DNA of 60,596 bases from Mangrovicoccus ximenensis (GTDB taxonomy: Bacteria > Pseudomonadota > Alphaproteobacteria > Rhodobacterales > Rhodobacteraceae): the NCBI RefSeq assembly GCF_003056725.1, contig NZ_QBKZ01000005.1:99284-159879 (forward strand), read 5' to 3'. Position numbers and translations under genes: made by a program. Below, piece by piece: positions 36,873 to 44,296 of this stretch (position 1 is the first letter of the stretch; every line of letters starts with the position of its first letter). A model generated the notes under the pieces. The model did not search any database. It worked only from the letters and a program-made list of their open reading frames with translations, and had not been told where the DNA came from.

Positions 36873-37769
36873 ATGAACCTCAAGCAGATCGCCTATTTCA
36901 TGGCCGTGGCCGAAGAGCTGCATTTCGGCCGCGCCGCCGAACGGCTCGGCATCGCCCAGCCGCCGCTGTCGCGGCAGATCAAGCAGTTCGAGGAGGAAAT
37001 CGGCGCGCTGCTGTTCAACCGCGGCCGCTCCGCCGTGACCCTCACCCAGGCCGGCGAGCGGCTGAAGGAACGCGGCGCCCAGATCCAGGATCTCGTCGCC
37101 GAGACCGAGCGCGAGATCGCAAGGCTCGGCCAGGGCGCCGAGGGGCGGCTCCGGATCGGCTTCGTCGGCTCCTCGACCTACGGCATCCTGCCGAACATCG
37201 TGAAATCCTTCCGCGCGCATTACAGCCAGGTCGACCTGTCGCTCCTGCCGATGAACAACGCCCAGCTGCACCGCCGCCTGATCCGCCGCGAGATCGACGT
37301 CGCCTTCGCCCGCCCCGCCCTGCGCGATGCCGAATTCGCCAAGATCCGGCTGATGGACGAACCGCTGGTCCTGGCCGCGCCCGACACCTTCGCCCCGGTC
37401 CGCAGCGGCAGCGTCTCGCTGGCCGAACTGGCCGGCGAAACGCTGGTGCTCTACCCGGAATTCCCGCGCCCGAGCTATGCCGATTTCGTGCTGGAGCGGC
37501 TCGCCGCACAGGGCTTCGACACTGCCGCGATGAAGCGCGTCTTCGCCATGGACCTGCAGACTTCGCTGAGCCTGGTGGCGATCGGCGAGGGCGTCTGCAT
37601 CGTGCCGGCCTCGGTCGCCTCGGCGGCGCGCAACGGCATCCGCTTCCTCGCCTTCGAGCCGGAGCTGGGCCAGACCGAGCTGTCGCTGAACTACCGGATC
37701 GACGAGCAGGGCGTGCATGTGCGCAACTTCGCCCGGCTCGCCCAGAGCGTCGCCCGCAAGCTGGTCTGA
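36873..37769 (+). CDS. LysR-family transcriptional regulator (CatR/BenM-like)
   Basis: A complete 298-residue LTTR with a GGGAGGA site. The HTH (MNLKQIAYFMAVAEELHFGR, RLGIAQPPLSRQIKQFEEEI) and effector domain (LRIGFVGSSTYGILPNIVKS, LDEPLVLAAP-like segment, GVCIVPASV) are normal. HFGRAAERLGIAQPPLSRQI is typical of the CatR/BenM/CbnR group. It faces the muconate cycloisomerase gene, so control of that gene is likely, although such regulators are usually divergent. Confidence 0.88.
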   Translation: MNLKQIAYFMAVAEELHFGRAAERLGIAQPPLSRQIKQFEEEIGALLFNRGRSAVTLTQAGERLKERGAQIQDLVAETEREIARLGQGAEGRLRIGFVGSSTYGILPNIVKSFRAHYSQVDLSLLPMNNAQLHRRLIRREIDVAFARPALRDAEFAKIRLMDEPLVLAAPDTFAPVRSGSVSLAELAGETLVLYPEFPRPSYADFVLERLAAQGFDTAAMKRVFAMDLQTSLSLVAIGEGVCIVPASVASAARNGIRFLAFEPELGQTELSLNYRIDEQGVHVRNFARLAQSVARKLV

Positions 37770-37778
37770 AACGCGGAG

Positions 37779-37799
37779 GCCCCGGCGCAGGGCCGGGGC
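37779..37799. terminator. Hairpin between convergent LysR and catB genes
   Basis: GCCCCGGC (37779-37786) pairs with GCCGGGGC (37792-37799) around a 5-bp loop in the 59-bp gap. Its place suits a bidirectional terminator, but no T-tract follows on either strand. Confidence 0.5.
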
Positions 37800-37828
37800 G
37801 GGACAGGGCGCAGCGGCGCCGAAGGGCG

Positions 37829-38974
37829 CTATTCGGCGACGATCGCCACCGGCTCGGCGCCGCCGCGGCGGTAGCGGCGGACGCGCTCCTCGTCGAGCGA
37901 GACGCCGATCCCCGGCCCCTCCGGCAGCCAGACCTGGAAATCGCGGTAGACCAGCGGCTCGGCCAGCACCTCGTCGGTGAACAGGAGCGGCCCGAAGAGC
38001 TCGCAGCCCCAGGCCCAGTGCTCGACCGTGCAGAAGAGCTGCAGCGAGGCGGCGGTGGCCACGCCCGATTCCAGCATGGTGCCGCCATAGAGGCCGATGC
38101 CCGCCGCCTTGGCGATGGCGATCACCTCGGCCGCATTGGCGAGCCCGCCCGACTGCGCGACCTTCACCGCGAAGGCGTCCGCCGCGCGGTCGCCGGCATG
38201 GCGCATCGCATCGACCGGCCCGGTCAGCGCCTCGTCGGCCATCACCGCGATCGCCGAGCCGTCGGTCAGCGATTTCAGCTGGTCGCGCTGGCGCAGGTCG
38301 ATCGGCTGCTCGGCCATCGCCACCCCGATCTCCTCGAGCCCGCGCAGCCCGTCGCGCGCGGTGTGCAGGTCCCAGGCCTGGTTGACGTCGACCGTCAGCC
38401 TGGCGCGGTCGCCGAGCGCCGCCTTGATCCGCCCGACATGCGCCAGGTCGTCCTTCAGCGCGCGCTTGCCGATCTTCAGCTTGAACTGGCGGTGGCGCCG
38501 GGTCTCCAGCATCTCCTCGGCTTCGGCGATATCGGTGTCGGAATTGCCCGAGGCCAGCGTCCAGGCAACGTCGATGCCCTGGCGCACCGCACCGCCGAAG
38601 AGCTGCGCCACCGGCACGCCGAGCCGCTTGCCGAGGCCGTCCCAGAGCGCGATCTCGACCGCCGAGCGGGCGATCGGATTGCCGCGCACCGCCTTGGCGA
38701 TCAGGTTGCGGGCCGCCGAGATGTTGTCGGCATCGGTGCCGACCAGAACCGGCGCCAGGTAGCAGTCGATCGCCGACTTGATGCTTTCGGGGCTTTCCGA
38801 GCCGTAGCTCAGCCCGCCGATCGAGGTGCCCTCGCCGAGGCCGGTGGAGCCGTCGGAGAAGTCCATCCGCACGAGCACCACGGATTGCACGGTCATGGTG
38901 GCCATCGACAGGACATGCCCGCGGATGGTCGGAAGGTCTACGATCTCGGTGGAGATGCGGTCGATGGTGATCAT
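37829..38974 (-). CDS. catB: Muconate cycloisomerase
   Basis: A complete 381-residue enolase-superfamily enzyme. IDLPTIRGHVLSMATMTVQS-like and GGLSYGSESPESIKSAIDCY segments give the capping domain. Catalytic lysines are in QFKLKIGKR, metal ligands in LTVDVNQAWD, AEQPID and MADEALT, and KVAQSGGL follows. CatB lactonises cis,cis-muconate in the catechol branch of the β-ketoadipate pathway. No catA or catC lies nearby, so the pathway is completed elsewhere. Confidence 0.88.
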   Translation of the reverse strand: MITIDRISTEIVDLPTIRGHVLSMATMTVQSVVLVRMDFSDGSTGLGEGTSIGGLSYGSESPESIKSAIDCYLAPVLVGTDADNISAARNLIAKAVRGNPIARSAVEIALWDGLGKRLGVPVAQLFGGAVRQGIDVAWTLASGNSDTDIAEAEEMLETRRHRQFKLKIGKRALKDDLAHVGRIKAALGDRARLTVDVNQAWDLHTARDGLRGLEEIGVAMAEQPIDLRQRDQLKSLTDGSAIAVMADEALTGPVDAMRHAGDRAADAFAVKVAQSGGLANAAEVIAIAKAAGIGLYGGTMLESGVATAASLQLFCTVEHWAWGCELFGPLLFTDEVLAEPLVYRDFQVWLPEGPGIGVSLDEERVRRYRRGGAEPVAIVAE

Positions 38975-39257
38975 GCGGGCCTTGCCGTTCTGTGAGGTGT
39001 CTGTCTGGCCCGAAAATCGCATTTCCGCCCGCAGCCTGTCGATTGCCGTTGCGGTCTCGGCTGATACCCGCAGGAGTCTTTCCGGGACAGACATCCGGTG
39101 CCGGACAGCAAAGGGACGGACAGGCGGCGGGCCCCGATATGCCGCAGCGGCGGCGATGCGGTCCTGCAAACGGGCACCCTGCCCCGGCGCTTCGGAACAT
39201 CATGGCAGAGAATACCGCCGCGCTGTGCCGCGCGCAGTCATGTCCGGTAATGTCGCC

Positions 39258-40268
39258 CTAGCGCTTCAGCGACTTGTCGAAGAACCGCACCAGCTCGGCA
39301 TTCATGTCCTTGTGGAACGCGGCCCGGTCGAAGCCTTCGGAATCGACGCAATACATCGCCCATTGCGCGGGATGGGCCATTTCCATCGAGGGGCTGCAGG
39401 GCGCCAGGAAGGCGAAATGCCCGGCCCGCTCGACCACATGCACATCCGGCGAAGCGGCGAGGCCCGCGGCGACCAGAGCGCCGTTGGTGTTGTGCGGCAC
39501 CCGCAGGTCGAGCCCGCCGGACCAGATCTGCACCGGGATGTCGATGGCCGCCAGGTCGAGCGCGCCGAAGGCGAAGCCGAGCGCCGGCGCGGCAGCCGCG
39601 ACGGCCCCGATCCGGCCATCGCCCGCCACCTGTTCGAGGACCGGCGCCACCTGCCCCGGTTCGGCACCGTCGAGGAAGCCTTCGCGGCAGGCATATTCAC
39701 GCGGATTGCCGGCGCAGAAAGACTTGGCCAGCCCGACATCCGGCAGCGCCCCGGCCGCCACCAGCGCGCTGTAGCCGCCCGAGGAGAAGCCGTAGACGCC
39801 GATCCGTCCGGAATCGATCCGCGAGGCGCCGGGCCAGGCCTCGGTCATGTAGTCGATCGCCGCGCGCAGATCGGCCGGGCGCGTCACCATCCACTGGGCG
39901 GGCGGCGCGCCGCCGTCCTGCATGTTGTCTCCGGGATGCTCGGGCACGGCGACGACATAGCCCGCTTCGGCCAGCGCCAGCGCGGTATCGGCATGGCCGC
40001 CCATCCAGCCGCCCTGGCCGTGGCTGATGACCACCAGCGGATGGCGGCCTTCGGCAACCGGGGCGTCGAGGCTCAGATGCTGGCCGAAGAGCGTCGCGGT
40101 CGCGGGCGGCGCGGTCGCGGCTGGGTACCAGATGCCGATGCGCATCGCCGGATCCTCGGCGCCGCCGGCGGCAGGAAGCTCCTCCATCGCAAAGCCCGCG
40201 GCAGCTGCCCAGCCGGGCGGAAGCAGGAAAAGGACGGCAAGCAGGGCAAGGGAAGATCTGGGAAACAT
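39258..40268 (-). CDS. Secreted alpha/beta hydrolase (PAF-acetylhydrolase/dienelactone-hydrolase-like)
   Basis: A complete 336-residue frame with a signal peptide (residues 1-24). RIGIWYPAATAPPA, LVVISHGQGGWMGGHADTAL, VAVPEHPGDNMQDGG and the nucleophile elbow IGVYGFSSGGYSALV (Ser in GFSSGG) are followed by the acid/base region with ERAGHFAFL. Such periplasmic hydrolases cleave ester substrates of unknown identity. 280 bp of non-coding sequence separates it from catB. Confidence 0.82.
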   Translation of the reverse strand: MFPRSSLALLAVLFLLPPGWAAAAGFAMEELPAAGGAEDPAMRIGIWYPAATAPPATATLFGQHLSLDAPVAEGRHPLVVISHGQGGWMGGHADTALALAEAGYVVAVPEHPGDNMQDGGAPPAQWMVTRPADLRAAIDYMTEAWPGASRIDSGRIGVYGFSSGGYSALVAAGALPDVGLAKSFCAGNPREYACREGFLDGAEPGQVAPVLEQVAGDGRIGAVAAAAPALGFAFGALDLAAIDIPVQIWSGGLDLRVPHNTNGALVAAGLAASPDVHVVERAGHFAFLAPCSPSMEMAHPAQWAMYCVDSEGFDRAAFHKDMNAELVRFFDKSLKR

Positions 40269-40351
40269 GCGACTCGTCGGATTTCGGTGCGCGCTGGCTA
40301 GCAGGATCTTTCTGGGGGGTAAACGACGACCGCGCCGCAGCCCCCCGGACA

Positions 40352-40376
40352 CCGGGGTTTCGCGGCGAAACCCCGG
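40352..40376. terminator. Hairpin downstream of the FHA gene
   Basis: A perfect 11-bp stem CCGGGGTTTCG/CGAAACCCCGG with a 3-bp loop lies six bases beyond the FHA-gene stop. No U-tract follows, so the termination strength is uncertain. Confidence 0.55.
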
Positions 40377-40381
40377 GAGGC

Positions 40382-41101
40382 TCATGCCGGTCCCAGGAGC
40401 CGGGCCAGCTCGTCCATCGCGCGCTCCAGAAGCTCGGCATCGACATGGCGCCCCTCGAAGCGGATGTAGTAGCCCTTGGCGTCCGAATGGCGGCGCAGCG
40501 TGACGCCGTTGTCGAGATGCCGGATGCCGAAGCCGTCCTCCTTGGGCTTGGCCGGTTTCGGCGCCTTGGGACGGCCGCCGCGGCGCGGGTCCTTGGTCTG
40601 GGATTCCGCCTCGAGGCACCAGGGCTCGAGCGCAGCCCATTCGCCGGCGGCATCATCCGCGCCGCCCTGCCCGGCCGCCTGGCGCAGCTGCGGACCGTCC
40701 AGCGGACCGCCCCGCGCGGGCCCGGCCTGCGGCATCAGCGGCGCCTCCTCGAGCGGCGGCAGCGCATCCGGACCGGGCGCGGCGGCGGAGGAAATCTCGA
40801 CCACCAGCTCGTAGCTGCCGATGCTGAGGATGTCGCCGTCATTCAAGGGCGTCGGCGCCTCGCCGAGCCGCACCTTGCCGTAGTTGAGGAAGGTGCCGTT
40901 GGTGGAGAAATCCACCACCACGACATTGCCGTTCTGGTCCTCGATCGCGCAATGGCGGCTCGACACGATCCGGTCGGGATCGGGCAGCACGAGGTCGTTG
41001 CCCGCGCTGCGCCCGATGGTCAGCGAGGCGCCGCGCATCTCGACCGGACGGCCGTCTCCGGGCACCGTGCCCGTGGACTGGAACTTGACGATCACCGGCA
41101 T
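40382..41101 (-). CDS. FHA-domain protein (type VI-associated, TagH-like) with an atypical C-terminus
   Basis: 239 residues. The N-terminal FHA domain is clear (LTIGRSAGNDLVLPDPDRIV, SSRHCAIEDQNG, STNGTFLNYGKV) and would bind phosphothreonine peptides. A Pro/Ala/Gly linker follows. From about residue 150 comes a basic stretch (KDPRRGGRPKAPKPAKPKED) and a compact C-terminal block (TLRRHSDAKGYYIRFEGRHV…) that is not the usual TagH tail and rather recalls plasmid ParB ends. The PAAR gene lies 7 bp upstream. Confidence 0.7.
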   Translation of the reverse strand: MPVIVKFQSTGTVPGDGRPVEMRGASLTIGRSAGNDLVLPDPDRIVSSRHCAIEDQNGNVVVVDFSTNGTFLNYGKVRLGEAPTPLNDGDILSIGSYELVVEISSAAAPGPDALPPLEEAPLMPQAGPARGGPLDGPQLRQAAGQGGADDAAGEWAALEPWCLEAESQTKDPRRGGRPKAPKPAKPKEDGFGIRHLDNGVTLRRHSDAKGYYIRFEGRHVDAELLERAMDELARLLGPA

Positions 41102-41108
41102 TGCGTCT

Positions 41109-41402
41109 TCAGCCTCCCGTGATCACCGTCGGGGCGCCCATGATGATCGTGCCGCCCATCGCGCAGAGATCGCCCATCCGCGCCGCGGGCAGCTTCTGGA
41201 TCATCACGGTCATCGAGCCCTTGGCGATCGGATGCGGCACCGGCGGCGCGGGCGGCGTGATCGACATCGACATGTCGGTGACGCGCGCGGCCGGCAGGCA
41301 GCAGACCAGCACGGTCAGCGCGCAGGGCGGCAGGATCGGGCTCGGCGCGCCCATCGTGCAGGGGCCGGCATGCGGATCTGTCATGCGTGCCTGGGGGGGC
41401 AT
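41109..41402 (-). CDS. PAAR-domain protein
   Basis: A complete 97-residue frame with the PAAR repeats: MTDPHAGPCTMGAPSPILPP, LPAARVTDMSMSITPP, HPIAKGSMTVMIQKLPAARM-GD and GGTIIMGAPTVITGG. PAAR proteins cap the VgrG spike of type VI secretion systems and may carry effectors. The metal-binding His/Cys are present. Its start overlaps the end of another truncated gene, and FHA follows, so this is a piece of a type VI-type operon. Confidence 0.88.
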   Translation of the reverse strand: MPPQARMTDPHAGPCTMGAPSPILPPCALTVLVCCLPAARVTDMSMSITPPAPPVPHPIAKGSMTVMIQKLPAARMGDLCAMGGTIIMGAPTVITGG

Positions 41403-41403
41403 G

Positions 41404-41515
41404 TCAGCTCTCCTCCTTCTGCTTCGGACGGCCGGAGCCGCCGCGGGCGATGTCCAGCGCGCGGTCGATCAGCCGGTCGGCCGCCTCCTCGATCCCGATG
41501 TCGGGACGGTCGAGC
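41404..41515 (-). CDS. Unknown protein tail upstream of PAAR, C-terminal fragment
   Basis: About 35 residues (RPDIGIEEAADRLIDRALDI, ending GSGRPKQKEES) stop one base beyond the PAAR start codon. They are cotranscribed with PAAR and FHA. The family is not recognised. The upstream part is lost at the join with glcD. Confidence 0.4.
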
Positions 41516-41517
41516 CA

Positions 41518-41732
41518 TGGCAGATCCCCAGCGCGGCGGCGACCTCTTCGGTCGAGCGCGGCAGCACCACGGCCAGCGGCGGACAGCGATAGGCCGTCAG
41601 GGCGTCGCATTCATAGGCAACGAGCCCGCGCGGGTCGTCGATGACGGCATCCGCAGGCAGCACCTCCTTCAGCCGCGCGACGATTTCGGCGCGGCGCTCC
41701 AGAACCATCGGATTCGGGCGTGGCAGTTCCAT
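41518..41732 (-). CDS. glcD: Glycolate oxidase subunit GlcD, N-terminal fragment
   Basis: GGAGG precedes the ATG. LVAYECDALTAYRCPPLAVV, LPRSTEEVAAALGICH is the start of the GlcD FAD domain. After about 70 residues, just before the expected PRGAGTSL motif, it is cut. An IclR-type regulator lies upstream on the same strand. Confidence 0.8.
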
Positions 41733-41801
41733 GGTGTCCTCCCTGACGCATGATGTCTGTCACGGAGGCCGCCTGTCCAGCCACAAGGGCTGCCGGCATT
41801 T

Positions 41802-42587
41802 TCACGATATGGAAAGCGGCGCATGGCCGCCGAGCCGGGCCGTCAGGTCAGCGGCGGCACGGGCCACCTTGTTGCCCGCAACGGCGAATTTCTCGGGCGA
41901 GAGCCGGGCCGAGAGCGCCGAGATCGAGATCGCGCAGGCCGCCTCTCCGGTCTCGGACCAGACCACGGCGGCGATGCAGCGGAGCCCCGGCGCGTGTTCC
42001 TCGTCATCGACGGCAAAGCCCTGCGCGCGGATCCGGGCGATATCCTCCATCGCCGTGCCGAGATCGCGGTGGGAATGCGAGGTCAGCGGGTGGAACCCGG
42101 TGCGGGCGGCGAAATCGGCAATCTGATCGTCGGGCCAGGTCGCGAGGATCGCCTTGCCCATGCCCGAGCAGAAGGCCGGCACGCGGCCGCCGGGCGGCGA
42201 GATCGCGCGGACGATCTCGCGGCTTTCGACCTGGCTGAGCGTCACCAGATGGTCGACATCGAGGATGCCTAGATTGGCGGTCTCGCGGGTCTCGTCGCGC
42301 AGCCGCCGCAGATAGGGCATCGCAGGCGCCACGAAATTCCGCCGCTGCGCATAGGCGGCGCCGACGGCATAGGCCTCGCGTCCGACATGCCAGAGCGACT
42401 CTTCGGCATCGAACTGGGCGAAGCCCTCGGATTCCAGCGTGGTCAGCAGCCGGTGCGCCGTCGAGACCGCCAGCCCCGCCTCGCGCGCCAGATCGCTGAC
42501 CCGGTGGCCCTCGTCCGACCGCGCCAGCAGCCGAAGCAGCCCCAGCGCCCGCGTCACCGACTGGACGCCGCCGCCCTTGCCATCCAT
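41802..42587 (-). CDS. IclR-family transcriptional regulator
   Basis: A complete 261-residue IclR protein. The HTH is SVTRALGLLRLLARSDEGHR, VSDLAREAGLAVSTAHRLLT, and the ligand domain has HVGREAYAVGAAYAQRRNFV, VPAFCSGMGKAILA, YAVDDEEH-like GFAVDDEEHAPGLRCIA and ISISALSARLSPEK. It lies 70 bp ahead of glcD on the same strand and may control glycolate use. Confidence 0.9.
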   Translation of the reverse strand: MDGKGGGVQSVTRALGLLRLLARSDEGHRVSDLAREAGLAVSTAHRLLTTLESEGFAQFDAEESLWHVGREAYAVGAAYAQRRNFVAPAMPYLRRLRDETRETANLGILDVDHLVTLSQVESREIVRAISPPGGRVPAFCSGMGKAILATWPDDQIADFAARTGFHPLTSHSHRDLGTAMEDIARIRAQGFAVDDEEHAPGLRCIAAVVWSETGEAACAISISALSARLSPEKFAVAGNKVARAAADLTARLGGHAPLSIS

Positions 42588-42654
42588 CGCTGCTCCTCCC
42601 GCATCGCGAAACCCCGTTCCGCAATCTGGAGCGGGCAGCCCCGGCTGTCCAGCC

Positions 42655-43179
42655 TCAGACCGGCAGGTCGTGGAACTTGCGGGCGAAATAGGCGGAGCCC
42701 GGCGCCTCCGGGTCCGCGGCCACATCGACGACTTCGCAGAAGATCACCTCATGCGTGCCGCAGAGATGGCGGTGGCTGATCCGGCAATCGAAGGAGACGA
42801 CCGCATCGTCGAGCACCGGCGCGCCGCTCTTGCCGCGGTGCCAGCCGGTTTCGGAGAAACGCTCGGACATCGGGGCCTTGCCGCCGAAGGTCATGGCGAG
42901 GTCGCGGTGGCGCGGGCCGACGGTGTTGACGCAGACCGCCTCGTTGGCGGTGAAGGCCGCCATCGCCGAGCTGTTGCGGTTGAGGCAGACCAGCAGGGTC
43001 GGCGGATCGTCGGTGACCGAGCAGACCGCCGTCGCGGTGAAGCCCGCGCGGCCGCCCGGTCCGTCGGTGGTCACGATGTTCACGGCGCCCGCGAGGCAGG
43101 CCATGCCGTTGCGGAACGCCTCGCGCGTCACCAGTTCCAGCGCGCCCGGCCCTTCGGGCTGTCCTGCGGTCTCCGTCAT
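42655..43179 (-). CDS. Flavin reductase (HpaC/RutF-like)
   Basis: A complete 174-residue split-barrel flavin reductase: REAFRNGMACLAGAVNIVTT, GRAGFTATAVCSVTDDPPTL, LVCLNRNSSAMAAFTANEAV and the terminal HRHLCGTHEVIFCEVVDV. Such enzymes supply reduced flavin to two-component monooxygenases. No oxygenase is adjacent. A hydratase gene is divergent. Confidence 0.88.
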   Translation of the reverse strand: MTETAGQPEGPGALELVTREAFRNGMACLAGAVNIVTTDGPGGRAGFTATAVCSVTDDPPTLLVCLNRNSSAMAAFTANEAVCVNTVGPRHRDLAMTFGGKAPMSERFSETGWHRGKSGAPVLDDAVVSFDCRISHRHLCGTHEVIFCEVVDVAADPEAPGSAYFARKFHDLPV

Positions 43180-43361
43180 CTTGGTCCTTCCCGGCAATCC
43201 TGTTGCCCTCATTTAGCGCCCCCGGCCGGAAATGGTCAGGGGGCCGGCCCGCAAAAGCGCAAAAAAATCCGGGCCCCTGCGCCAGTGCTGCCCCTTCTGC
43301 CCGGCGCGCCGGGACGCTAGACCCGGGGCAGACACCCTTTCCAGTCCGACCGGAGTTCGCC

Positions 43362-44084
43362 ATGTCCGCGCTGTCCCCCCTCGCCGCCGCCCTGATCGCC
43401 GCCCATGAGAGCGGCCGCCGTTTCGTCCCAGACGCGGCCCCGGCGGATGCCGCCGCCGCCTATGCCGTGCAGGCCGAGGTCAGCCGCCATTTCGGCGCGG
43501 TGGGCGGGTTCAAGACCGCGCAGAAGCCCGGCGCAGACCCGATCATGGCGCCGATCCGCGCCGATCAGCTTCTGGCCTCGGGGGCCGCGGTGAAGGTCGC
43601 GGACAAGCTCGGGATCGAGCTGGAGATCGGCTTCGAGATCCTCTCGCCCCTGCCGCTGGGCGCCGCCCCGGCGGAGTTGGCCCGGCATGTGCGGCCGCGC
43701 CCGGTGATCGAGCTGGTGGATACCCGCCTGGAGGGCCCGCTGGCTGCCGACCCGCTGGCCAAGCTGGCCGACCAGCAGATCAATGCCGGGCTGGTGCTGG
43801 GCGAACCGCTTGCCGACTGGGACGGCAGCGATTTCGGCAAGCTGACGGGCCGGCTCACCGCCGGAGACGAGACCGTGCTCGACGGCGGAACCGAGGTGCC
43901 GTTCGGCTCGGCGCTGACCACGCTGTCGCTGCTGGCGGAGTTCATCGGCGGCCATTGCGGCGGGCTGCAGCCGGGCCAGGTCGTGATCACCGGCTCGCTC
44001 TGCGGCCTGCCCTATTTCCCCGGCGGGACCCCGATCCGCGGCCGGATCGACGGGCTGGGCGAGGTCGCGGTCGACCTGCTCTGA
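43362..44084 (+). CDS. 2-keto-4-pentenoate hydratase family protein
   Basis: A complete 240-residue FAH-superfamily hydratase: GFKTAQKPGADPIMAPIRAD, LGIELEIGFEILSPLPLGA with metal-binding Glu, VIELVDTRLEGP, LADQQINAGLVLGEP, and the end LQPGQVVITGSLCGLPYFPG with HIRGRIDGLGEV-like sequence. These act in meta-cleavage of aromatics. With the divergent flavin reductase an aromatic-degradation role is plausible. Confidence 0.8.
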   Translation: MSALSPLAAALIAAHESGRRFVPDAAPADAAAAYAVQAEVSRHFGAVGGFKTAQKPGADPIMAPIRADQLLASGAAVKVADKLGIELEIGFEILSPLPLGAAPAELARHVRPRPVIELVDTRLEGPLAADPLAKLADQQINAGLVLGEPLADWDGSDFGKLTGRLTAGDETVLDGGTEVPFGSALTTLSLLAEFIGGHCGGLQPGQVVITGSLCGLPYFPGGTPIRGRIDGLGEVAVDLL

Positions 44085-44099
44085 TCCCGTGACCGGCGC

Positions 44100-44210
44100 C
44101 GCCCCGACCCGTCCGCTCGCCCGGAGGCCGCGCAGGGCATGTGCCACCCGGCCAAGCCCGGCATAGGCCGGCGCGGAGTTCTCCGCGCCGCCGGTGATCT
44201 GCGTGCTCAT
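44100..44210 (-). CDS. Hypothetical protein following sdhA, second ORF, N-terminal fragment
   Basis: ATG at 44210 overlaps the stop of the preceding small ORF (ATGA). MSTQITGGAENSAPAYAGLG begins a frame that stays open far into the opposite-strand hydratase, so the true end has probably been replaced near 44090-44150. In related genomes small unknown ORFs lie between sdhA and sdhB here. Confidence 0.35.
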
Positions 44211-44296
44211 GCCTCCGCGCTCCCCGCATGCTCCGCGGCGGCGCGGAACGCCGCCCCGGAATGGGGCCGGGACCAGGAGGCCGGCACGGCACGCAT
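44207..44296 (-). CDS. Small ORF translationally coupled to sdhA
   Basis: 29 residues ([20 protein letters not shown]…) start in a TGATG overlap with the sdhA stop and end in an ATGA overlap with the next frame. Only the tight coupling argues that it is real. No family is recognised. Confidence 0.35.
   Translation of the reverse strand: MRAVPASWSRPHSGAAFRAAAEHAGSAEA

Noticed and set aside
36174..39203. A 1,009-codon minus-strand open frame
   Set aside because: Only its last ~200 residues are protein-like (WaaA). The rest is shadow of the LysR and catB genes in other frames.
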